Assembly: GCF_900099965.1 (NCBI RefSeq)
Contig: NZ_FNDJ01000016.1
Coordinates: 1 to 64,000, forward strand
Length of the DNA: 64,000 nt
From: Nonomuraea jiangxiensis
GTDB taxonomy: Bacteria; Actinomycetota; Actinomycetes; Streptosporangiales; Streptosporangiaceae
Reading direction: 5' to 3'
Part shown: piece after piece, positions 45,044 through 52,536 of the stretch
How the letters are laid out: every line of letters starts with the position of its first letter
How positions within the stretch are numbered: the stretch's first letter is position 1
Program-made: the position numbers and the translations under genes
The notes under the pieces: model-generated
Told to the model about the DNA's origin: nothing
The model's database searches: none
What the model saw: only the letters and a program-made list of their open reading frames with translations

Positions 45044-45457
45044 ATGGCGGGTGAGCAGCTGAGTGCGCGGGTGGACAGCTGGATCTGGTCGGTGCGGCTC
45101 ACCAGGACCCGTTCGATCGCGTCAGACGCCTGCCGAGGCGGTCATGTCCGGGTCAACGGGGTGCGGGTCAAGCCGGCGCACGTCGTCCGGGCCGGTGACG
45201 AGGTCCGGCTGCGGCACGAGGGGCGGGAGCGCATTGTGGTCGTCTCCCGGATCATCACCAAGCGCGTCGGTGCCGCCGTGGCCGCCGAGTGCTACGTCGA
45301 CAAGAGTCCTCCGCCCCCTCCGCGTGAGGAGGTCGTGACGGTGGCCGTTCGAGCTCGTGGAGCGGGTCGCCCCACCAAACGCGAACGCCGCGACCTCGAC
45401 AGGCTGCTCGGACGCCCGGCGGCGGAGGGACGGGAACACCCGCCACGCCCGGAGTGA
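45044..45457 (+). CDS. S4-domain RNA-binding protein (HslR/Hsp15-like)
   Basis: 137 residues. The S4 domain is at the N-terminus: LSARVDSWIWSVRLTRTRSI, ACRGGHVRVNGVRVKPAHVV, RAGDEVRLRHEGRERIV. The C-terminal part is Pro/Arg-rich with RPTKRERRDLDRLLG. This is the layout of Hsp15-type proteins, which in E. coli bind stalled 50S subunits. Role in this organism is assumed from family. It is divergent from the hexosaminidase across a 429-nt region that holds the DasR-like sites. Confidence 0.88.
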   Translation: MAGEQLSARVDSWIWSVRLTRTRSIASDACRGGHVRVNGVRVKPAHVVRAGDEVRLRHEGRERIVVVSRIITKRVGAAVAAECYVDKSPPPPPREEVVTVAVRARGAGRPTKRERRDLDRLLGRPAAEGREHPPRPE

Positions 45458-45461
45458 CCGC

Positions 45462-45725
45462 TCAACTGGCGAGGTCGTGGAGCGCGCGGGCGCCGCTTCG
45501 GGGGCCGGCGAACTGGAAGAAGACCCGGCCGTCGAGGTTCCAGCCGGGCTCGTTGACGAGGATCTTGTCCTTGTGCGCCTCGATGGCCAGCCGCCACTTG
45601 TTCATGTTGGACAGGCGCCAGATCCGCACGTCACCTCCGGCCTCCTTGGTGGCGGGCGCGTAGCCGAGCCTGCCCTGCCGGACATCAGGGCTGCGGGAAC
45701 GGCTGTGAGCGCTCGCTCGCGTCAT
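45462..45725 (-). CDS. Small protein of unknown function
   Basis: 87 codons in a frame that ends 5 nt from the S4 gene. The part from about residue 32 ([20 protein letters not shown], then [22 protein letters not shown]) reads as real protein; the N-terminal 30 residues are Arg/Ser-rich and may not be translated. An internal ATG at MNKWRL could be the start. No family recognised. Confidence 0.4.
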
Positions 45726-45849
45726 GCACCGGACGGTCGCGTTGACGCTGGCGACACAGTGTCGTCGCTCTTTGTTGCCAATTGATTACACAGTGTTATT
45801 GACTCAGGTGTCTGCGATCGCAGGCGTTCCCGAACAGCAAGGAGCGACC

Positions 45850-46200
45850 ATGAGAACCCTCCTCCGGGGAGCCGCCGTACTCCTGACCATGGCGACCGCC
45901 ACCTTCGGTCTGGCCCTGCCCTCCGCCGCGGCCCCCGCCGCCCAATCCGCCTTCCCCTGTCCCCTGATTCTCGCGGTCTGCGCCTACGACACCGAGGGCA
46001 GCCTCCGGTTGATCGTCGACGACGAGCCCGACATCAGGCCGCCCGTCCTCTGGGCGGCCAACAACACCCCCGACTTCTGGTGCTTCTACAACTGGCCGGG
46101 CTACGGGGGCGAACGGCGCGAGGTCGGCCCGGGGGAGGTCGTCCACGACTTCGGCTTCAGGGTCCGGGCTGCTCGCAGGGGCCTGTGCTACTGGTCATGA
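45850..46200 (+). CDS. Small secreted protein, peptidase inhibitor I36-like
   Basis: 116 residues with a clean Sec signal (LLRGAAVLLTMATATFGLAL, cleavage after SAAA). The mature part has four Cys and the segment ANNTPDFWCFYNWPGYGGER followed by REVGPGEVVHDFGFRV. This resembles the beta/gamma-crystallin-like proteins annotated as peptidase inhibitor family I36. AAGGAG precedes the ATG. Function in inhibition is not proved. Confidence 0.65.
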   Translation: MRTLLRGAAVLLTMATATFGLALPSAAAPAAQSAFPCPLILAVCAYDTEGSLRLIVDDEPDIRPPVLWAANNTPDFWCFYNWPGYGGERREVGPGEVVHDFGFRVRAARRGLCYWS

Positions 46201-46223
46201 GGCTCCGCTCCTGACCTGACAGA

Positions 46224-46257
46224 CGCCGCCGGACTCCGCCGCAGGAGTCCGGCGGCG
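46224..46257. terminator. Terminator after the small secreted protein
   Basis: A perfect 14-bp stem beginning CGCCGCCGGACTCC around the 6-nt loop GCCGCA, 24 nt past the stop. No other gene lies between. Confidence 0.8.
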
Positions 46258-46325
46258 CCGTGTTTCGGTGGCCCCACGTGCGACCCCATTGTCCATCGTG
46301 CGGAGCGGCCGGACGGCCGTGGTTT

Positions 46326-46353
46326 TTCGACTAGTTGACATTGACTAGTCGAA
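46326..46353. promoter_or_regulatory. Candidate PadR operator
   Basis: TTCGACTAGT and ACTAGTCGAA are perfect 10-bp arms around an 8-nt spacer, 33 nt before the PadR start. A PadR protein binding its own promoter at such a site is common. Confidence 0.65.
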
Positions 46354-46386
46354 TATGGATAGTTGGTCCTGGAGAGGGGAGGGCGG

Positions 46387-47010
46387 ATGGCGAAGAAGCG
46401 TAAGGTGGGCAATCTGCTGGCCCTGGCCGTCCTGTCCTATCTGAGTCAGCGGCCGATGCATCCGTACGAGCTGAGCAGGACCCTGCGCGACCACGGGGAC
46501 GACCGCAGCATCAAGTTCCGCCACGGGTCCCTCTACATGGTGGTCGGGCAGCTCGCCCGGGCGGGGCTGATCGTCGAGGTGGAGACGACCCGTCAGGGAC
46601 AACTGCCGGAGCGGACCGTGTACGGCCTGACCGACGAGGGCCGGCAGGAGCAGCGCGACTGGCTGCGTGAACTGGTCGAAGAGCCCCGGCACGAATTCCT
46701 GGGCTTCGTCGCCGCCCTGTCGCTCATCGGGGCGCTGCCCCCGGACGAGGCCGTCGAGCTGCTGCGCAGGCGGCTGGACCGGCTGGCCGGGCAGCGCGAG
46801 GAGACCGCCGCACTGATCGAGGGCACGTTGAGCTCCGGCATGCCGGAGTTGTTCGTCGTCGAGGAGGAATATCGGCTCGCGCTGCTGGAGGCCGAGATCG
46901 CGTTCGTCGAGCGGCTCGTCCAGCGGATCATCGATCCGGTGACGGGCTGGCGCACCGAGTGGGCCCGGGTGCACGCCTTTTACGGGCAAGGAGGTGAGCC
47001 GCCGGACTGA
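46387..47010 (+). CDS. PadR-family transcriptional regulator (VirR-like)
   Basis: 207 residues. The winged helix is LLALAVLSYLSQRPMHPYEL to GSLYMVVGQLARAGLIVEVE with RTVYGLTDEGRQEQRDWLRE. The C-terminal about 100 residues form a helical dimerisation domain (LLRRRLDRLAGQREETAALI). GGAGAGGGGAGGGCGG precedes the ATG. The long palindrome upstream suggests autoregulation; the DUF998 gene downstream lies beyond a terminator. Confidence 0.9.
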   Translation: MAKKRKVGNLLALAVLSYLSQRPMHPYELSRTLRDHGDDRSIKFRHGSLYMVVGQLARAGLIVEVETTRQGQLPERTVYGLTDEGRQEQRDWLRELVEEPRHEFLGFVAALSLIGALPPDEAVELLRRRLDRLAGQREETAALIEGTLSSGMPELFVVEEEYRLALLEAEIAFVERLVQRIIDPVTGWRTEWARVHAFYGQGGEPPD

Positions 47011-47019
47011 CCCGGAAAC

Positions 47020-47057
47020 GACCCCGGTCGCGGTGCGGGAACACCGCGGCCGGGGTC
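47020..47057. terminator. Strong terminator after the PadR gene
   Basis: GACCCCGGTCGCGGTG pairs with CACCGCGGCCGGGGTC over 16 positions with one T-G wobble, around the 6-nt loop CGGGAA. Confidence 0.85.
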
Positions 47058-47175
47058 GGCCTCGCACTGATCCCGCGGGAACGGAACCGGTCGCACGAGG
47101 TCGGCAACCGCAAGGCTAGCCGGAATCCTCCCCGCGGAGCACATCACCACGACCCCGCTCTGGAGGAGCTCTGTC

Positions 47176-47835
47176 ATGTTCCGTGCTGCCTATCCGCCCG
47201 CGGCCGCCCGCTGGGCGGCTCTCGGGGCGATCGCCGGTCCCCTGGTGTTCGAGCTGTGCTGGCTCGTGCTGGGTACGGTCAGCCCCGGCTACACCCTGTT
47301 CGGCCACCGGTTCGCCGATTACTCGCCCATCAGCCAGCCGGTCAGCGGACTCGGCCTCGGAGCGACCGCGCCGTACATGAACACCGCGTTCGTCGCCACC
47401 GGCCTGATCCTCATCGTCGGCGTGGCCGGCGTCTACCGAACGGTCCCGGCGCCATGGAGCCGGACCTGCACGGTCCTGCTCGGACTCACCGGCGTGGGGC
47501 AGATCATCTGCGGGATCTACGACCTGGAGCAGATGATGCCGCACTCGCTCGGCTTCCTGCTGGCCATCGGCACGCCGGTGATCGGCTTCCTGGTCGCCGG
47601 GCTGTCCTTCCGCCGCCTGCCGGGGTGGCGCCGGTTCGGCACCTGGCTGCTGGCGGGCAGCCCGCTGACGCTGGTCCTGCTAGTGGCGTTCTTCCTGACC
47701 TTCCAGCAGACCGCGGAAGGGGCGGAGCACGGGGTGGCCGGGCTGGTGCAGCGGCTGGGCATCATCGAGGTGCATGCCTGGTTCGTGGCCATGGGCTGGC
47801 TGGCGTTCCGGCGGGCGGAGCGGGGGCGGCCATAG
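47176..47835 (+). CDS. DUF998-family membrane protein
   Basis: 219 residues, six predicted membrane segments: starts WAALGAIAGPLVFELCWLVL, then DYSPISQPVSGLGLGATAPY, where the SPISQPVS segment is typical for DUF998. Later segments carry conserved acidic residues (CGIYDLEQMM). GGAGGAG stands 7 nt before the ATG. The biochemical function of the family is not known. Confidence 0.87.
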   Translation: MFRAAYPPAAARWAALGAIAGPLVFELCWLVLGTVSPGYTLFGHRFADYSPISQPVSGLGLGATAPYMNTAFVATGLILIVGVAGVYRTVPAPWSRTCTVLLGLTGVGQIICGIYDLEQMMPHSLGFLLAIGTPVIGFLVAGLSFRRLPGWRRFGTWLLAGSPLTLVLLVAFFLTFQQTAEGAEHGVAGLVQRLGIIEVHAWFVAMGWLAFRRAERGRP

Positions 47836-47842
47836 GGCCCGA

Positions 47843-48733
47843 TCAGGTGGTGGTCCCGGCCGTACGGGCGGGTGCGCGGAAGACCTGACGGTGGTGCCAG
47901 GTGAGGTGTTCGCCCTCGACCGCCTCCAGGCCGGGCTGCGGTTCCCGGGCGGGGCGGCCGGCCAGGGAGAGCACCATGGCGCGGGACGACTCCGAGCGGC
48001 CCACGAACTTCGCCGAGACGGCGATGGTGCGCTCCGCCGTCAGTCCGAGGACACCCTTGTCGAACAGTTTGTGGTGGATGGCGCACAGGCACAGGCCGTT
48101 CGCGACGTCGTCGGGGCCGTCGAAGGCCCACCAGCGCACGTGCGCGGCGTCCAGGCCGACCACCGTGCCGTCCAGCCAGCCGTCGTAGGAGCAGAACGCG
48201 CAGCAGTACTCGTACGCCATCAGCACCCGGTCGCGGAAGCCCGGGTCACGGCGTTTCTTGATGTCCGTGGCGGTTTCGGCCGTCTCCAGGTCGAGGCCGG
48301 CCATCAGGCACAGGTCCGTGTGCAGGGACGGGGCGAAGTTGGCGTCCAGGAGGTAGCGGGCGATCCGCCCGAGCAGGCCGGGCTCCTCCGACAGGGCGCG
48401 GGCCAGGTCGGGGTGCAGGTGGCCGGCGGCCCGGCTGTCGCGCAACCGTCCCAGCTCCGGGCCGGGACTGCCGGCGCCGTGGCGGGTGTCGACCAGCCAG
48501 AGGCCGTCGTTCGTGAGGTGGTGGAAGGGGTAGCCGGGGCTGGTGTCTCGGGGCGGGCCGTACTCCTTGAGGAGTTTCCTGAGCTCGACCTCGGCGGCGC
48601 TGAACGGGATGGGCCGGTTGCCGTGCCGCTGGAAACGGCCCAGCGCGTACAGCAGGAGGAGGGGCTTGTGCGGGGCGCGCTCGCCACCTCTGCTCCAGCG
48701 CCGGATCTCTGCGACCCGCTCGATCCAGTCCAC
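47843..48733 (-). CDS. Phosphorothioation-dependent type IV restriction endonuclease (ScoMcrA/SprMcrA-like)
   Basis: 296 residues. The N-terminal domain (IERVAEIRRWSRGGERAPHK, then PLLLLYALGRFQ) matches the sulfur-binding domain that recognises phosphorothioate DNA. The C-terminal part is an HNH nuclease with CAFCSYDGW, GLDAAHVRWWAFDGPDDVAN and LCAIHHKLFDKGVLGL, which hold the zinc Cys and the catalytic His/Asn/His. These enzymes cleave foreign DNA that carries Dnd-type sulfur modification. No dnd modification genes are in the window, as expected for a host that uses it as a barrier. Conserved residues look intact. Confidence 0.85.
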   Translation of the reverse strand: MDWIERVAEIRRWSRGGERAPHKPLLLLYALGRFQRHGNRPIPFSAAEVELRKLLKEYGPPRDTSPGYPFHHLTNDGLWLVDTRHGAGSPGPELGRLRDSRAAGHLHPDLARALSEEPGLLGRIARYLLDANFAPSLHTDLCLMAGLDLETAETATDIKKRRDPGFRDRVLMAYEYCCAFCSYDGWLDGTVVGLDAAHVRWWAFDGPDDVANGLCLCAIHHKLFDKGVLGLTAERTIAVSAKFVGRSESSRAMVLSLAGRPAREPQPGLEAVEGEHLTWHHRQVFRAPARTAGTTT

Positions 48734-48772
48734 GATCGGTCAGTCTAGGGCGATCCTCCGGGGCGCTGCCGC

Positions 48773-49261
48773 TCATCGTTTGCGCGCAGTACGGCGGCGC
48801 GACGGGGGCGCCGGTGGCAGGACCTCGACCGAGGTCTTGCGGATGTGGTCGTAGACCAGGGACGTGCGTACGTCGGCGATGTTGCGGTGCCGCGCGACGT
48901 GGTCCAGGACGAAGTCGCGCAGGTGACCCGCATCGCGCACGCCCACCTGGATGATGAAGTCGTCGCCGCCCGACACCACGAACACGGCCAGCGCCTCGGG
49001 CAGGGCGGCCACGTAGTCGCGGAACCCCTCGACGGCCTCGCGGATCTTGGGGTGCAGCCGTACGTTGATGAGCGCCTGGACGGGGCGGCCGATCGCGTCG
49101 AGGCTCACCTCCGTGTGGAGGCCCTCGATCACGCCGTCGGCGCGCAGGGAGCGTACGCGCTCCAGGCAGGTCGAGGGGGCGAGGTGCTCGGCGAGCTCGC
49201 GGTTGGTCTGGCGGCCGTCACGCTGGAGCTCACCGAGGATCGCCGTATCAAGTTCGTCCAC
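48773..49261 (-). CDS. Lrp/AsnC-family transcriptional regulator
   Basis: 162 residues. The N-terminal helix-turn-helix is LDTAILGELQRDGRQTNREL with STCLERVRSLRADGVI; the RAM domain has ALINVRLHPKIREAVEGFRD and VFVVSGGDDFIIQVGVRD. The C-terminal 20 residues are Arg-rich. The GTG at 49261 fits the family's start, though no strong ribosome site is seen. It is divergent from the DUF2000 gene, which it may regulate. Confidence 0.9.
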   Translation of the reverse strand: MDELDTAILGELQRDGRQTNRELAEHLAPSTCLERVRSLRADGVIEGLHTEVSLDAIGRPVQALINVRLHPKIREAVEGFRDYVAALPEALAVFVVSGGDDFIIQVGVRDAGHLRDFVLDHVARHRNIADVRTSLVYDHIRKTSVEVLPPAPPSRRRTARKR

Positions 49262-49337
49262 ACGCGTGGTTCTGGTTGAAGGATGAACGGCTGTGTCGCG
49301 ACTCTTCTGAGGGAGCTTCGGAGACGGGAGTCGAGGC

Positions 49338-49781
49338 ATGGACGTGCTCGAACAGCGTAGTGACCTGCCCACCAAGCAGCTCGCGGTCAAGTGGGCGATC
49401 GTGGTGGACCGTGACCTGCCCAGGGGGCTGCAGGCCAACGCCGCCGCCTGCCTGGCCGCGTCCGTCGGGACGGCGGCGCCCGCGATCGTCGGCTCCGGCG
49501 GCCTCGACGCCTCCGGGGGCGCTCACGCCGGGCTGCCGTGGACGGGGTGCACGGTGCTGGCCTCCCCCGCGGCCATCGTGCGCAGGATCCGGGACGACGC
49601 GGCGGCAGAGCCGGAGCTGGTGGTGTCCGACATGGCGGACATCGCGCAGTGTGCCGTGGTCTATGACGACTACCTGGCGGAGCTGGCCCGTACGGAGGAG
49701 CCCGCGTACCACGCGGTCAGCCTCTTCGGCCCCCGCACGGTGGTGGAGCGCCTCACCGCCCGACTCCCCCTGCTGCGCTGA
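49338..49781 (+). CDS. DUF2000-family protein
   Basis: 147 residues. Patterns: KWAIVVDRDLPRGLQANAAA, CLAASVGTAAPAIVGSGGLD and GLPWTGCTVLASPAAIV, typical for DUF2000, a small alpha/beta family related to peptidyl-tRNA hydrolase II folds. Such genes are commonly beside Lrp regulators. The reaction is not known. Confidence 0.87.
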   Translation: MDVLEQRSDLPTKQLAVKWAIVVDRDLPRGLQANAAACLAASVGTAAPAIVGSGGLDASGGAHAGLPWTGCTVLASPAAIVRRIRDDAAAEPELVVSDMADIAQCAVVYDDYLAELARTEEPAYHAVSLFGPRTVVERLTARLPLLR

Positions 49782-49924
49782 CCATTGCCATGCTCGTGGT
49801 TGCCCGCGCGGGCGCGGCCTTGGAGGTCGTCAGTGTCGGGTTCGCGTGTCGTCCGTCCGGCCGGATCGTCTGACGCGCCGTTACGTGCCGTCCGCTCGCG
49901 CCGGATCGTCGGTCGCGGCTCTGG

Positions 49925-50100
49925 CTTGACGCGCTCTCCGGCCTGAAGGCCAGGGATTCAGCCCGTGCCCCGTCACGCGGCACCTCTGCGGCTTCCTGCT
50001 TCACCGGGCTGCGCCACCGCGAGCGGTGGTCTTATCAGCCCTCCACAGGCGTTTAGCCTCTCCGCCCGTCCAGCGGCGAGAATGTTGATCGCGGCGTTCA
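49925..50100 (-). ncRNA. Predicted omega RNA (reRNA) of the TnpB element
   Basis: In known IS605 elements the guide RNA overlaps the tnpB 3' end and runs to the right end, with the guide taken from the flank. By analogy it should lie here, ending in the hairpin at 49940-49951. Only the hairpin is directly visible. Confidence 0.35.
49940..49951. repeat. Right-end hairpin of the IS605-type element
   Basis: GGCCTGAAGGCC palindrome, flanked by CCGGCCTGAAGGCCAGGG; on the minus strand it follows the tnpB stop by about 20 nt. The same 12-mer occurs at the other end. Confidence 0.75.
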
Positions 50101-51169
50101 CGTCCCGATCATGGACGGCGCCGCACGCGCAGCTCCACTCCCGAACGTCGAGCGGCATGGACGCAGCACGTGCGCCGCATGCGGAGCACAGTTTAGAGGA
50201 GGGGAACCACCGGTCGATCCGGTGGAAGGTCCGCCCGTGCAGCTTCGCTTTGTACTTCAGCATGCCGACGAACGCCGACCAGCCCGCGTCATGCACGCTC
50301 TTGGCCAGCCGGGTGCGCGCGAGCCCGTTCACGGCCAGGTCTTCCACGATCACCGTTTGGTTGTCACGGATGATCCTGGTGGATTCCTGGTGATGGAACT
50401 CACGGCGGGCGTCAGCCACCTTGGCGTGCTGCCGAGCGACAGCATGGCGGGCTTTGGCCCGGTTGTTCGATCCCTTAGCCTTGCGGGACAGCGCCCGTTG
50501 GAGGCGCTTGAGCTTCTCCTCTGCCCGGCGGAGGAAACGCGGGGCGTCGATCTTCCGGCCGTTCGACAGCACTGCGAAGTGGCCCAGCCCAAGGTCGATG
50601 CCGATCTCAGACTCGACCGGCGGGAAGGGACGTTCGGGCACCTCGACCACGAACGAGGCGAAGTGCCGCCCGGCCGCGTCCTTGACCACCGTGACCGACG
50701 AAGGCTCGGCAGGCAGGTCGCGTGACCATCGAACAGGCACGTCCCCGATCTTCGGCAGGCGCAGCTTCCCGCCCGCCGTCACTGCGAAGCGGGCGTTCTT
50801 GGTGAAGCGGATCGCCTGCCGGTTGTCCTTCTTCGACCGGTACCGGGGCGGGGCGACCTTCGGCCCCTTCCGCTTCCCCGACACCGAGTTGAAGAAGTTG
50901 CGGTAGGCGGTGTTCAGGTCGGCGAGCGCCTGCTGCAACACCACAGCGGAGATCTCACCTAACCACGCGCGTTCCGGGGTCTGCTTGGCTGCTGTGATGA
51001 CCTGCTTGGACAGGTCGCCATCCGAGATGTACGGCAGACCCGCATCGTGGGCTTCGGCCCGTGCGCGAAGTCCGTCGTTGAACACCACCCGCGCACACCC
51101 GAACGCCCGCGCCAGCGCTTGATGCTGGCTGGGGGTCGGGTAGAGGCGGAAGGAGTAACGAAGCTGCAC
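49973..51169 (-). CDS. tnpB: RNA-guided endonuclease TnpB
   Basis: 398 residues with an intact RuvC triad: IGIDLGLGHFAVL (Asp192), TVIVEDLAVNGLAR (Glu276) and VHDRDVNAAINIL (Asp356). The zinc ribbon CSACG ... CACG sits before the last Asp. The N-terminal part (LRYSFRLYPTPSQHQALARA) is the usual TnpB start. These proteins use an omega RNA from the element's right end to cut DNA next to a short motif and preserve the element. The GTG at 51169 has no ribosome site and lies at a palindrome, so the message may be leaderless. Confidence 0.93.
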   Translation of the reverse strand: MQLRYSFRLYPTPSQHQALARAFGCARVVFNDGLRARAEAHDAGLPYISDGDLSKQVITAAKQTPERAWLGEISAVVLQQALADLNTAYRNFFNSVSGKRKGPKVAPPRYRSKKDNRQAIRFTKNARFAVTAGGKLRLPKIGDVPVRWSRDLPAEPSSVTVVKDAAGRHFASFVVEVPERPFPPVESEIGIDLGLGHFAVLSNGRKIDAPRFLRRAEEKLKRLQRALSRKAKGSNNRAKARHAVARQHAKVADARREFHHQESTRIIRDNQTVIVEDLAVNGLARTRLAKSVHDAGWSAFVGMLKYKAKLHGRTFHRIDRWFPSSKLCSACGARAASMPLDVREWSCACGAVHDRDVNAAINILAAGRAERLNACGGLIRPPLAVAQPGEAGSRRGAA

Positions 51170-51184
51170 GGTACACAGTGTACC
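51170..51184. promoter_or_regulatory. Palindrome between tnpB and the Phd-like gene
   Basis: GGTACACAGTGTACC: perfect 7-bp arms around one base. It abuts the tnpB GTG (51169) and is 10 nt before the Phd-like ATG (51194). A repressor bound here would block both genes. Phd proteins bind such palindromes. Confidence 0.65.
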
Positions 51185-51193
51185 ATTCGATCT

Positions 51194-51376
51194 ATGGATA
51201 TTCGCATGGGTGTACGAGAAGCACGCGAGAAACTCGGCGACCGCGTCAACGCAGCCCACTACCTCGGCGAGCACACCGTCATCGAACGCAACCGCGCACC
51301 GTTCGCCGTCCTGGTGCCCTATGCCTGGTGGGCCGAGCAGCAAAACCAGTCAGGGCAGGGCACGCCCGCGCCCTAG
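51194..51376 (+). CDS. Phd/YefM-like antitoxin-type protein inside the TnpB element
   Basis: 60 residues: MDIRMGVREAREKLGDRVNA, then AAHYLGEHTVIERNRAPFAV and LVPYAWWAEQQ. This is the N-terminal DNA-binding core of Phd/YefM antitoxins; the toxin-neutralising tail is short. No Doc, YoeB or other toxin gene is next to it. It sits divergent from tnpB with a palindrome between, so it may act as a repressor of tnpB or as an autoregulator rather than as an antitoxin. Confidence 0.75.
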   Translation: MDIRMGVREAREKLGDRVNAAHYLGEHTVIERNRAPFAVLVPYAWWAEQQNQSGQGTPAP

Positions 51377-52394
51377 CGGGCACTCCCGCGCGGGCCTTCA
51401 CCCCCGGCCTGAAGGCCGGAGCACTGGCCTGCCCTTCGGTAGCGGTGGGCCAGGTGGGCGAAGGCGTGTCTGAGCTCGGCCGGGCCGACGACCTCGATGT
51501 CGGCGTCGAACATGCCGATGGCGGCGGCCAGGCCGGGCCAGGACCAGGAGCCCAGGACGAGCCGGCAGCGGTCCGGGGCGAGTTCCTCGACGATGCCCTC
51601 GCGGGTGTGGCGGGAGACGACGGTGGCGGGGAGGTCGAGGATCACCTCGCCGCGGCAGGGCCAGTCCCCCGAGCCATGGGAGCCCCGGAACCTGCCGGTC
51701 ACGTATGCGGCCACGTCGCCTCCGGGTAGCTCGCGCGGGGTGAAGCGAGGCCCGGTGGGGACGCGCGGGGTGATCCGGTCGGCGCGGAAGGTGCGCCAGT
51801 CCTCGCGGTCGAGGTCCCGGCGACGAGGTACCAGCGCCCGCCCCAGGTGACGAGGTGGTGGGGCTGCACCCGGCGGGGCGGGGGCCGCACGCCGGCGCCG
51901 TCCTCACCGGACGCGGGGGTGTAGTCGAAGCGCAGCACTTCGCGGGCGTGCACGGCGGCGCCGAGCGCCACCAGTACGGCGCTGCTCACCTCCGGCCAGG
52001 TCGCGGGCTGGTCGACGGCGGTGACGTGGAGGGTGTCGATGCGGTGGCGCAGCCGGGCGGGCATGACCTGCCGGACGGTGGCCAACGCACGCGCCGCGGC
52101 CTCCTCGATGCCGGCGCCGCTGGTGGTGGCCATCCGGAGGGCGACGGCCAGCGCGACGGCCTGCTCGTCGTCGAACGGCAACGGAGGCAGCTCCGCGCCG
52201 GCGTCGAGCCGGTAGCCCCCGTCGGGGCCCTTGAAGGTCACGATGGGATAGCCGAGTTCGCGCAGGCGGTCGACATCGCGGCGCACGGTACGCGGGCTGA
52301 CCTCCAGCCGCTCGGCCAGCAGGGCACCGGGCCAGTCCCGTCGTGCCTGGAGCAGCGAGAGCAGGGCGAGCAGTCGCGCTGAGGTCTTCGGCAT
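51373..52394 (-). pseudogene. WYL/HTH_11 (DeoR-like) regulator with a frameshift and an IS-altered C-terminus
   Basis: The ATG at 52394 opens a winged-helix (SARLLALLSLLQARRDWPGA, SPRTVRRDVDRLRELGYPIV) and WYL region. At about 51816-51821 the reading breaks: GRWYLVA goes out of frame, while one base more would give YLVARDLDREDWRTFRADRI and lead into the rest of the WYL domain (GDVAAYVTGRFRGSHG to MFDADIEVVGPAELRHAFAH). The last 15 or so residues run into the TnpB element's left end. Either one base was lost (or misread), or the gene is inactive. Confidence 0.75.
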
Positions 52395-52536
52395 GCCCGC
52401 ATGCTCCCTTGAGAAGAGGACACATCCTGGCCGCTTTCGCTGCGATCGTCCTCCCGTACCCCGAGAGCTACCGGAAGGACCTGAAGGCGATGACCAGCAG
52501 CCCCGGCACCCGGCGAGCGCCCCACGGTGTGACCCG

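Larger units (their letters stand above)
49925..51425 (-). mobile_element. TnpB-only IS200/IS605-type element with a Phd-like gene
   Basis: About 1.5 kb. Both ends carry the subterminal hairpin GGCCTGAAGGCC (49940-49951 and 51406-51417) in similar contexts, as in IS605-type ends. Inside are tnpB (minus) and a small Phd/YefM-like gene (plus) in the place where tnpA (Y1 transposase) is usual. No tnpA is present, so movement would need a transposase in trans. The outer limits are approximate; the right end probably finishes after GCGTCAAG on the minus strand. Confidence 0.75.

Noticed and set aside
51194..51376. Complete type II toxin-antitoxin pair
   Set aside because: Only the Phd/YefM-like gene exists; the plus-strand sequence after it is the element end and a regulator on the other strand, with no toxin.
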